From assembly GCA_030429685.1 (NCBI GenBank), contig JAUIEY010000036.1, positions 1-13,462 on the forward strand: 13,462 nt of DNA. The letters run 5' to 3'. The stretch is from Gammaproteobacteria bacterium (GTDB taxonomy: Bacteria; Pseudomonadota; Gammaproteobacteria; Steroidobacterales; GCA-2729495). The translations under genes were made by a program, and so were the position numbers. Below, in pieces: positions 7,415-13,462 of the stretch. A model generated the notes under the pieces. The model had not been told where the DNA came from, searched no databases, and saw only the letters and a program-made list of their open reading frames with translations. The number at the start of each line of letters is the position of its first letter. Position 1 is the stretch's first letter.

Positions 7415-9127
7415 ATGGCCTCCGCAATTCAGGAGCCCCAGAACGTGGCCGACAAAAAACCCGCTTCTCAGGAATTTGACACCGCCAGTATTGTTTCGCG
7501 CCGCAGTTTTCTCGCCGCCAGCGCCGGCATTGCCGCCGTTGGCTGCGAAACCATGGACGCTGCCAATGCCAGCATCCGCGCTGCCGAAAAAACCGCCGCC
7601 GAACGGCGCGCAGCAGCCCCCAAACCGCCTTATGACACGCTGCGCGAATATGTCGCCGCTCTGGAAGCCTATGACCTGCTGCTGCGCTTCGACCGGGTCG
7701 ACAACGACAAGTTTGAAGCCGCCGCAATTGTCTATGCCTTGATGGACAAGTACGGCTGGTATGACGCACCGGCCGTACTGATAGAAAACATCAAGCAGGA
7801 TGGCAAGTGGATCAAGGGTCCCATCGTGATCAACCACATGGGACACTGGGACACCGAATGCATCATGTTCGGGCTGGAGCCGGTAAAAGGTAACAGCCGG
7901 GCCAGCTACCAGAAGGCTCTGGATTACACCCGCGACATGCTGGTTGATGGTCAGATACCGCAAATTCCGCCGGTGGAAGTACCGCGCGAGCAGGCCTTGT
8001 GCAAACAGGTCGTGGATACCGGTGACGACATCGACATTACCCGGTTTGCATTTATTACCAGCAACCCTGCTGACGGCGGGCGCTACGTAAATACCGGCTC
8101 GATATTTACCACCGATCCGGAACTGGGCGTGAATTTCGGCACCTATCGCTGCCAGATCCGCGGCCCCAAAGTGCTCGGCGTGAACCCGGAACCTAATCAG
8201 ACCGGCTGGCGCATGCTCATGGCCGCCAAGGCACGTGGCGAAAAATATGCGCCGATTTCCATTGCTGTCGGTCAGGACCCGGCCGTCTGGACTACCAGCG
8301 GCTCGAAAATCGCACCGCGCGGTTTCGGCAAGAACATCAATGTCGTGGATGAACTGGCGGTGGCCGGCGGCCTGCGCGGCAAGGCCATAGAAATGGTCAA
8401 GTCCGAGACCAATGACATTATGGTGCCGGCCCACTGCGAAATGGTTATTGAAGGCCTGGTGCCGTTGCAGGAACCGATGCTGCCGGAAGGCCCGTTCGGC
8501 GAAATGTACGGGCACCTCGGCCTGAAAAAGGATGAGAACTTCTGGATGAACATCACCGCGATTACCTATCGCAAGGATCCGTGGGTGATGAACCAGTTCA
8601 CCGGCGCCACCCGGGGCTATGTCACCGCACCCATCACCTCACTGTTTAATGAGTCTTTCAAAAAGCTGATTCCCGGTGTCATCGAAATCAACCAGGTGGT
8701 TGACACTACCGGCTGGGGCATCGTGCGTATTAACAAAACCGAGGCCGGTCAGGGCATCAAAATCGGTCAGCGCATTGCCAGCATTATTCCGCTGTTCAAG
8801 GTGGTGGTGGTGGTCGATGAGGACGTTGATGTTTACGACAACTATGAGGTCGGTCTGGCGATCGGCGCGCACATGCGGCCGGCGACCTCGACCAAGGTTA
8901 TCAATGGCCGCGGCATGCCGCTGGATCCCAGCGCTGCCGACCGCAGCGCACTAAGCAGCAAGCTGATCATTGACGCAACGCGACAGTGGCCGGCAGAAGG
9001 CGGACCCGAAATTTACCCGGGGCTGAACCGCAACCTGCTCGAAGAGCTGGCTCCGGATGCCCTGCCACGCGCCCTGCGTCAGTGGGGCGACGTCATAAAT
9101 GGCTGGGGAAAAAGGGAATTTACCTGA
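7415..9127 (+). CDS. UbiD-family decarboxylase with Tat signal
   Basis: 570 residues from ATG 7415; a GTG at 7445 with GGAG nine bases before it would give 560 and may be the true start. The N-terminus carries a twin-arginine motif S28-R-R-S-F-L33, a short hydrophobic stretch and C44 (AAVGC, a partial lipobox), suggesting Tat export and perhaps lipidation. The rest matches UbiD, a prenylated-FMN-dependent (de)carboxylase of aromatic or alpha,beta-unsaturated acids: N240-F-G-T-Y-R245 (cofactor/metal Asn and catalytic Arg), E313 in DELAVAG, E342 and E346 in CEMVIEG, GPFGEMYG (359-366), and the end motif SKLIIDATRQWPAE. The histidine normally 16 residues after the Arg appears to be Asn261. No ubiX is in the window. 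Substrate is unknown; it is unlikely to be the ubiquinone enzyme. Confidence 0.85.
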   Translation: MASAIQEPQNVADKKPASQEFDTASIVSRRSFLAASAGIAAVGCETMDAANASIRAAEKTAAERRAAAPKPPYDTLREYVAALEAYDLLLRFDRVDNDKFEAAAIVYALMDKYGWYDAPAVLIENIKQDGKWIKGPIVINHMGHWDTECIMFGLEPVKGNSRASYQKALDYTRDMLVDGQIPQIPPVEVPREQALCKQVVDTGDDIDITRFAFITSNPADGGRYVNTGSIFTTDPELGVNFGTYRCQIRGPKVLGVNPEPNQTGWRMLMAAKARGEKYAPISIAVGQDPAVWTTSGSKIAPRGFGKNINVVDELAVAGGLRGKAIEMVKSETNDIMVPAHCEMVIEGLVPLQEPMLPEGPFGEMYGHLGLKKDENFWMNITAITYRKDPWVMNQFTGATRGYVTAPITSLFNESFKKLIPGVIEINQVVDTTGWGIVRINKTEAGQGIKIGQRIASIIPLFKVVVVVDEDVDVYDNYEVGLAIGAHMRPATSTKVINGRGMPLDPSAADRSALSSKLIIDATRQWPAEGGPEIYPGLNRNLLEELAPDALPRALRQWGDVINGWGKREFT

Positions 9128-9161
9128 ACCTGTTGCTCGTAAAAGCTTTCGGCACAGGCGT

Positions 9162-9298
9162 GACTCTACTAAAGAGTCCGATTATGTTAATTTGGCTGCA
9201 GCGGCGTGGTCGGCTCATGTATTTTGAGTCGTGAGGAAACACGCTGCCGTATCCGGCAGTAAAAAATAATTTTAATTTTCAGGCGGTGACCAGACCGC
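9162..9298 (+). promoter_or_regulatory. Hairpin-rich leader before the sorting-tail protein gene
   Basis: Three perfect short hairpins lie in the 184-base gap. GACTCT-ACTAA-AGAGTC is at 9162-9178. CTGCCG-TATC-CGGCAG is at 9244-9259. GCGGT-GACCAG-ACCGC is at 9283-9298, directly before the GGGGG ribosome site and the GTG start at 9312. A second GAGTC near 9227 could compete with the first hairpin's 3' arm. A 20-base stretch of only A and T (9260-9279) stands out in a GC-rich region. I checked by eye for the c-di-GMP-I riboswitch core and did not find it. The first hairpin may simply be part of the end of the preceding transcript. Confidence 0.35.
9244..9279 (+). terminator. Possible weak terminator after the UbiD-like gene
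   Basis: A six-pair GC-rich hairpin (9244-9249 with 9254-9259) is followed by TAAAAAATAATTTTAATTTT. The U-rich part does not begin directly at the stem, so it is not a classic intrinsic terminator. It could equally be AT-rich promoter DNA for the next gene. Confidence 0.3.
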
Positions 9299-9311
9299 GG
9301 GGGAAACATAC

Positions 9312-10430
9312 GTGAGGAAGCTACTCGCTCTTGGCCTGGTGCTGTTCAGCACCCAAACACTGGCCCTTCAATATCAGATTCAACAATTGCCGTCGCTGTC
9401 GGTGGGCGGCTACGCCGGTGCATACGGTCTTAACGAAACCGGCATGGTGGTTGGCCAGGCCTTCAATGCCGCTACCGGCAAGAATGAAGCCGTAGTCTGG
9501 AATGGCGGATCGGTCAGTACGCTGGGTGTGCAGGGTATTGCCCGGGCGGTTAACGACAGCGGTACCGTTGTTGGTGAAACCGGAATTGCCATTGTGCAGA
9601 TTGCCAACGGCCGCGCATTCAAATGGGATGCCACCAACGGCTACGTTGATCTCGGCGACCTCGGCGGTCCGTTTGCCGGCGCCTATGACATCAACAATGC
9701 CGGCGTTATTACCGGCTTTTCGCAACAGCCGAACATTCCCGCGGGACATGCGCCGATTCAGGCGGCACAGGGATTCCGCTGGGAAAGCGGCAGCATGACA
9801 AGTCTGGGCGCAGTGGTACCGAATGGCTACAGCCGCGGACATGGCATCAACGACTCCGGCAAAATTGCCGGCCGGGCTTCGCTGGGCGAGTTCCAGACCT
9901 CCGAGAAGCACATGGTCAACTGGGATGCCGCCAATAACCTGACTTCAGTGCCGAACGGCGGTGGCAGCAACTACAGCACGGCACAGGATGTCGGCAACAG
10001 CGGCATCGTGGTGGGCAATGGTTTTGCGCCGGGCGGTGCCGAAGTCGGCATGGTCTGGGATGCCAGCGACAATTTCATGCACTTCATTGGAACCTTTGGC
10101 GGCACCAGCAGCCGCGCCTGGGCAATTAACAGTAACGATGAACTGGTTGGCTATGCTCAGGACGCCAGTGGCGACCTGCATGCCATGGTCAGCTACGACA
10201 CCGGCGTCACTGCACTGAAACTGAGCGATATGATTATCGACTTTTCCGGCTGGCAGCGACTGACGGTTGCCAATGACATTAATGATTCCGGAACCATCGT
10301 TGGTGTCGGCATCACATCCGGCGGTCAGACGGCAGCCTTTATGGCGACTGTCGTGCCGGTCCCGGCTGCAGTATGGCTGTTCGGTTCAGCGCTTGCCGGT
10401 CTGTTCGGCTTCCGCCGTCTGCGCAGCTGA
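9312..10430 (+). CDS. Secreted HAF-type repeat protein with VPxPA/PEP-CTERM-like sorting tail
   Basis: 372 residues with a GTG start just after a GGGGG ribosome site. Residues 1-18 are a signal peptide (MRKLLALGLVLFSTQTLA). The body holds seven copies of a repeat with core GIN-DSG-x-VVG, at 37-48, 77-88, 124-135, 176-187, 224-235, 269-280 and 320-331, spaced about 40-50 residues. Each is followed by an aromatic strand such as AFKW, GFRW or GMVW. This is the pattern of the HAF-repeat extracellular proteins, probably a beta-propeller-like fold. The tail VPVPAAVWLFGSALAGL ending FGFRRLRS (348-372) has the VPxPA motif, a membrane helix and an arginine cluster, as in VPLPA/PEP-CTERM proteins cut by exosortase. 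It is probably surface-anchored or exported; its ligand is unknown. No exosortase gene is in the window. It converges on trpA. Confidence 0.85.
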   Translation: MRKLLALGLVLFSTQTLALQYQIQQLPSLSVGGYAGAYGLNETGMVVGQAFNAATGKNEAVVWNGGSVSTLGVQGIARAVNDSGTVVGETGIAIVQIANGRAFKWDATNGYVDLGDLGGPFAGAYDINNAGVITGFSQQPNIPAGHAPIQAAQGFRWESGSMTSLGAVVPNGYSRGHGINDSGKIAGRASLGEFQTSEKHMVNWDAANNLTSVPNGGGSNYSTAQDVGNSGIVVGNGFAPGGAEVGMVWDASDNFMHFIGTFGGTSSRAWAINSNDELVGYAQDASGDLHAMVSYDTGVTALKLSDMIIDFSGWQRLTVANDINDSGTIVGVGITSGGQTAAFMATVVPVPAAVWLFGSALAGLFGFRRLRS

Positions 10431-10451
10431 CAGTAATTTATTTACGCACAC

Positions 10452-10479
10452 AAAAAACCCGGCATCTGCCGGGTTTTTT
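10452..10479. terminator. Strong bidirectional intrinsic terminator
   Basis: A nearly perfect palindrome, AAAAAACCCGGCA-TC-TGCCGGGTTTTTT, has six A at one end and six T at the other, so it works on both strands. It lies 21 bases after the stop of the sorting-tail gene and 16 bases beyond the stop of trpA, and closes both convergent transcripts. Confidence 0.95.
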
Positions 10480-10495
10480 GTTGGCCGTTATGATC

Positions 10496-11281
10496 TCAGC
10501 CTGCCGTCAGCTCGTGCAGGAAACCTGCAGGATCTGCGCCGGCTTCCAGCCGCTCCACCAGGGCAGAGCCGACAATAACGCCGGTGGCATGCCGGCCGAT
10601 ACGCCGCACCTGCTCGGGATGCCGCACACCAAAACCGGCGCAAACCGGCAGCTCGGTATGGCTTTTCACTTTGTCCAGATAACCCGTCACCGCCGCGGGA
10701 AGTTCGACATCACCACCGGTGATGCCGGTAATGGTGACTGCATAGACAAACCCCTGGCTGCCCTTGCATAACAGCTCGAGGCGATCATCGGGTGTGGCCG
10801 GGGTTACCAGCTGCACCAGTGCGAGACCCTGCTGGTCCAGCGCGGCGCGAAATTCCTCGCTTTCCTCCCAGGGCAGGTCCGGCACGATAAAACCACAGAC
10901 TCCCGCAGCCACGCAGTCCGCAGCAAGACGCTCGAACCCGTAGGTCAGCAGCGGGTTCAGGTAGCTCATCAGCACAATGGGCGCGTCCACGCCGCCCGCC
11001 GCCGTTAGCTCCCTGAGTATCCAGCGCAGGCTTACGCCGGCTGCAATGGCGGCATGGCTGGAACGCTGGATCGTTACGCCGTCAGCCATGGGATCGGAGA
11101 ACGGCACACCGACTTCGATTACGTCACCGGCCGTAGCAATCTGCTGCAGGGTGCTGATAAATGCATCCTTGTCCGGATAACCTGCGGTAATAAACGGTAC
11201 CAGCGCCGGCCTGCCGGCAGCCGGCGCAGCATTCAGCGCCGCCGAGATTCTGTCTCGAGGCAGTTGTTGCGCGTCATTCAT
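10496..11281 (-). CDS. trpA: Tryptophan synthase alpha subunit
   Basis: 261 residues, close to the usual 268. TrpA cleaves indole-3-glycerol phosphate to indole and glyceraldehyde 3-phosphate, and passes indole to TrpB through a tunnel. The TIM-barrel motifs are clear: LVPFITAGYPD (27-37), the catalytic Glu and Asp as E56 (EVGVPFSDP) and D67 (ADG), PIVLMSYLNPLL, GFIVPDLPWEES, ITGITGG, and the phosphate-binding CAGFGVRHPEQV and GVIVGSALV. The ATG overlaps the trpB stop by four bases (ATGA). It is the last gene of the cluster, followed by the shared terminator; the accD gene often found after trpA in proteobacteria is absent. Confidence 0.97.
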   Translation of the reverse strand: MNDAQQLPRDRISAALNAAPAAGRPALVPFITAGYPDKDAFISTLQQIATAGDVIEVGVPFSDPMADGVTIQRSSHAAIAAGVSLRWILRELTAAGGVDAPIVLMSYLNPLLTYGFERLAADCVAAGVCGFIVPDLPWEESEEFRAALDQQGLALVQLVTPATPDDRLELLCKGSQGFVYAVTITGITGGDVELPAAVTGYLDKVKSHTELPVCAGFGVRHPEQVRRIGRHATGVIVGSALVERLEAGADPAGFLHELTAG

Positions 11282-12543
11282 GCACCACCTCCGGCCGCTG
11301 CACCGATGCGCGCGGGAATATGCTGTGACAAGGTCGGCATATCCTTATCACCACGACCGGACAGACCAATCAGAATGCGTTTGCCGGGATTGGCTTTGGC
11401 CCACCTGCGGGCACCGGCCAGTGCATGCGCGGATTCCAGCGCCGGCAATATCCCCTCTGCGGCACAACATTCCTGCAGCGCATCCAAAGCTTCCGCATCG
11501 GTAGCAGACTGATAGTTCACGCGACCGATGCTTTTCAATAATGAGTGTTCCGGACCGACACCCGGGTAATCCAGACCTGCGGAAACCGAATGCGTCTCCT
11601 GTATCTGGCCATCATCGTCATACAGCAACACAGAATAACTGCCGTGCAGCACGCCCGGTTTACCCGTGGCCAGGGTTGCTGAATTATCACCCAGTGCCGG
11701 CCCGTGACCGCCGGCCTCAATGCCAAGCAATTCTGTCTCTGCGTCTGCAAGTAACGGATGAAATAACCCTATGGCATTGGAACCACCACCAACACACGCC
11801 ACCGCAACGTCTGCCAGTGCGCCGGTCTGCGCCAGCATCTGCTCGCGTGCCTCAGTACCGATCACCGCTTGCAGACGCTGTACCAGGTAGGGGTAGGGAT
11901 GCGGCCCGACAGCTGAACCGAGCAGGTAGTAGCTGCCATGCGGGTCGGCCACCCAGTTACGGAAAGCTTCATCAATGGCAGCCCGGAGAGTTTTGTCACC
12001 GCTTTCCACCGCGACCACTTCAGCGCCCAGCTGATACATGCGATCCACGTTGGGGGCCTGTCGCTGAATGTCGACCGCACCCATGTAAACAGTGCATGGA
12101 ATACCGACCCGGGCACAGGCAGCAGCCGAGGCCACGCCATGCTGACCCGCTCCGGTCTCGGCTATCACACGTTTGGCGCCCATCTCCCGGGCCAGCAATG
12201 CCTGTCCCAGTGCGTTATTGATTTTGTGCGCGCCGGTATGCGCAAGGTCCTCGCGTTTCAGGTACACCTCGGCACCCCAGCGTTTCCCCAGGCCCAGCGC
12301 CGGTGTCAGCGGCGTCGGCCGCCCCACCCAGGTATGCAGCTGCTGCTGCAGACGCGCCATGAAGTCATCGTCGTGCAGATACTTGTCGACGGCCTCGGCG
12401 AGGCGCCGCAATGCCGGTACCAGTGTCTCCGGCGCATAGCAGCCACCGAAAGGTCCGTAGCGACCGCGCTCGTCCGGCAGTTTGTTATCAATAAGCAGCG
12501 CCAGTAGTTCCTGACCCTGTTGTGGTGAAATTTCAGCCTGCAT
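11278..12543 (-). CDS. trpB: Tryptophan synthase beta subunit
   Basis: 421 residues, within the usual TrpB range of about 395-420. It joins indole and serine to make tryptophan with pyridoxal phosphate. The cofactor lysine is K107 in LAHTGAHKINNALGQ. The catalytic glutamate is E129 in AETGAGQHG, and the phosphate-binding loop is GGGSNAIG (252-259). GRYGPFGGCYAPETL near the N-terminus and GLSGRGDKDM near the C-terminus are standard. The start codon has an excellent ribosome site (GAGGGAG three bases before the ATG) placed inside the end of trpF, which it overlaps by 11 bases. The stop overlaps trpA by four. All catalytic residues look intact. Confidence 0.98.
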   Translation of the reverse strand: MQAEISPQQGQELLALLIDNKLPDERGRYGPFGGCYAPETLVPALRRLAEAVDKYLHDDDFMARLQQQLHTWVGRPTPLTPALGLGKRWGAEVYLKREDLAHTGAHKINNALGQALLAREMGAKRVIAETGAGQHGVASAAACARVGIPCTVYMGAVDIQRQAPNVDRMYQLGAEVVAVESGDKTLRAAIDEAFRNWVADPHGSYYLLGSAVGPHPYPYLVQRLQAVIGTEAREQMLAQTGALADVAVACVGGGSNAIGLFHPLLADAETELLGIEAGGHGPALGDNSATLATGKPGVLHGSYSVLLYDDDGQIQETHSVSAGLDYPGVGPEHSLLKSIGRVNYQSATDAEALDALQECCAAEGILPALESAHALAGARRWAKANPGKRILIGLSGRGDKDMPTLSQHIPARIGAAAGGGA

Positions 12544-13144
12544 GGGCTCCCTCTGCTTCTCTGGCCGCCTGCAAAAAGGCGGCTATTTTATCCGGATCTT
12601 TGACTCCCGGGCTCGATTCCACGCCGCTGCTGACATCCACACCCCAGGGACGCACCCGGATAATGGCTTCACGGACATTGTCGGGATCCAGACCGCCGGC
12701 CAGCAGCAGGCAGGTTTTGCGGGCAACCTGAGCGGCATGATCCCAGTTTGGCTGCAACCCTACCCCGCTGCGAGCGCCTTCAAACAATATGTGCTCTGGC
12801 CAGTGGATATCTGCCTGCGCAAAATCCGTGGCTTGCTTGTCGCGATAGACGGGCAAACAGCCAATCTGCTCCGGCACCTCCAGACGCGCGAAATCCTCTG
12901 CCTCGGTCTGTAACCAGTCAGGGCGGAAAACATCGCGCACAGTATTCCATTCAGTTGCCGATGGCCGCAGCATCACGGCAACCCGCGCCACGCTTGTTGG
13001 CACACCTTTGCAGAGCTGCCGCGCAAGTTCCGGCGTTACACGGCGCGGTGACTCGGCAAATACAAAGCCGATGGCATTGGCACCGGCAGCAACAGCGGCC
13101 TGCACAGCCCGCTCGGTCTTGAGGCCGCAGATTTTTACGAACAT
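12533..13144 (-). CDS. trpF: Phosphoribosylanthranilate isomerase, divergent
   Basis: 203 residues, the normal length for a single-domain TrpF. It converts phosphoribosylanthranilate to the carboxyphenylamino-deoxyribulose phosphate used by TrpC. KICGL gives the catalytic base C6; FVFAESPRRVT (27-37), LLLAGGLDPDNV (146-157) and GVDVSSGVE (168-176) with PGVKD form the remaining barrel and phosphate site. Two usual motifs differ: the HGDE segment reads TEAED (80-84), and the LLD...GGTG segment reads LFEGARSGVG (120-129), so the catalytic Asp appears to be E122. The start has GGGAG four bases before the ATG and overlaps the trpC stop by 10 bases. Function is well supported by context in the trp cluster; activity with Glu is not established here. 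Confidence 0.93.
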   Translation of the reverse strand: MFVKICGLKTERAVQAAVAAGANAIGFVFAESPRRVTPELARQLCKGVPTSVARVAVMLRPSATEWNTVRDVFRPDWLQTEAEDFARLEVPEQIGCLPVYRDKQATDFAQADIHWPEHILFEGARSGVGLQPNWDHAAQVARKTCLLLAGGLDPDNVREAIIRVRPWGVDVSSGVESSPGVKDPDKIAAFLQAAREAEGAHAG

Positions 13145-13462
13145 GCTGCTGCTCCCTGCGCGCGAATGGCCGCCACCGTGGCGGCCGGGTCATTGCTGCG
13201 CATCAGAGTGGTGCCCACGAGCGCCATTGAATACCCCTGCTCAGCCAGCACTGCCGCCTGGGCGGGGTCGGTCAGGCCGCTTTCGGCCACGCTGGGAATG
13301 CCGGCCGGCAACTGCCCGGCCATGCGGCTGAAGTGATTGAAATCCACCTGCAGCGTACGCAGATCACGACAGTTCACGCCCAGCAAATAACGGCAGCGCT
13401 GCTCCGCAATGGCCGGACCCATGCGCTCCAGCACCGGCAGGCAGATTTCCAGATCGGCGGCC
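13135..13462 (-). CDS. trpC: Indole-3-glycerol phosphate synthase, C-terminal part
   Basis: Only the last 108 residues are in the window; the gene begins beyond the right edge. The frame is open to the edge, so a GTG at 13434 is not the true start. Typical TrpC motifs are YLLGVNCRDLRTLQVD (consensus GINNRDL...T..VD, with Cys in a variable position), IPSVAESGL, which carries the active-site Glu, and GYSMALVGTTLMRSNDP, the phosphate-binding loop. It performs the ring-closing decarboxylation that gives indole-3-glycerol phosphate, the substrate of TrpA. It is not fused to trpF, unlike in E. coli, and overlaps trpF by 10 bases. Confidence 0.95.
   Translation of the reverse strand, partial: AADLEICLPVLERMGPAIAEQRCRYLLGVNCRDLRTLQVDFNHFSRMAGQLPAGIPSVAESGLTDPAQAAVLAEQGYSMALVGTTLMRSNDPAATVAAIRAQGAAACS

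Noticed and set aside
7370..8515. 381-codon minus-strand reading frame opposite the UbiD-like gene
   Set aside because: Its length comes from GC-biased codon use on the other strand; the amino-acid composition is His- and Phe-rich without motifs, while the plus strand matches UbiD throughout.
8801..8815. Short GTG repeat within the UbiD-like gene
   Set aside because: It encodes a Val-rich beta strand typical of the family (VVVVVDED) and is too short to suggest phase variation.
9128..9311. c-di-GMP-I riboswitch before the sorting-tail gene
   Set aside because: A CACAGG-like string is present, but the conserved core strands and tetraloop-receptor elements were not found.

Overview
The window looks like a piece of a gammaproteobacterial chromosome with moderately high G+C. 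Supporting signs are a modABC operon of the usual Gram-negative type, a YhbQ-type GIY-YIG protein, an exported protein with a VPxPA/PEP-CTERM-like sorting tail, a Tat-signal protein and a trpC-trpF-trpB-trpA cluster with separate trpC and trpF. The species cannot be named from sequence alone. Most of the DNA is ordinary, densely packed coding sequence. I see no insertion sequence, tRNA, rRNA, CRISPR array or phage gene.

Left part (1-1927): a fatty acyl-AMP ligase gene runs leftward off the edge. A 460-base divergent intergenic region follows. It holds a good minus-strand intrinsic terminator with several hairpins stacked before it, but no convincing protein gene. This is a possible small RNA or a structured leader of the ligase gene.

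Middle (1928-7363): a tightly packed rightward run. The molybdate ABC transporter modA-modB-modC is followed, at a 4-base overlap, by a UbiA/MenA-type membrane prenyltransferase. Next come a flavodoxin-fold NAD(P)H:FMN-type flavoprotein, a UPF0014/FetB-type membrane protein without its usual ATPase, an unrecognised 75-residue protein (4-base overlap) and a YhbQ-like GIY-YIG protein. The overlaps suggest one transcript through much of this run, although the gene functions look unrelated.

Right-middle (7415-10479): a UbiD-family decarboxylase with an N-terminal twin-arginine signal and partial lipobox, which is unexpected for a normally cytoplasmic prenylated-FMN enzyme. By a by-eye alignment it also lacks the usual metal-binding histidine. 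A 184-base gap with three hairpins leads to a secreted repeat protein with seven GIN-x-G-type repeats and a VPVPA sorting tail. A strong bidirectional terminator separates it from the convergent trp genes.

Right edge (10496-13462, minus strand): trpC (partial), trpF, trpB and trpA overlap by 10, 11 and 4 bases. Together they encode the steps from phosphoribosylanthranilate to tryptophan. The TrpF is divergent, with Glu where the catalytic Asp is expected.

The best second-look items are the Tat-targeted UbiD homologue with its altered metal site, the modABC/prenyltransferase/flavoprotein operon, the minus-strand terminator without a gene, and the variant TrpF active site.
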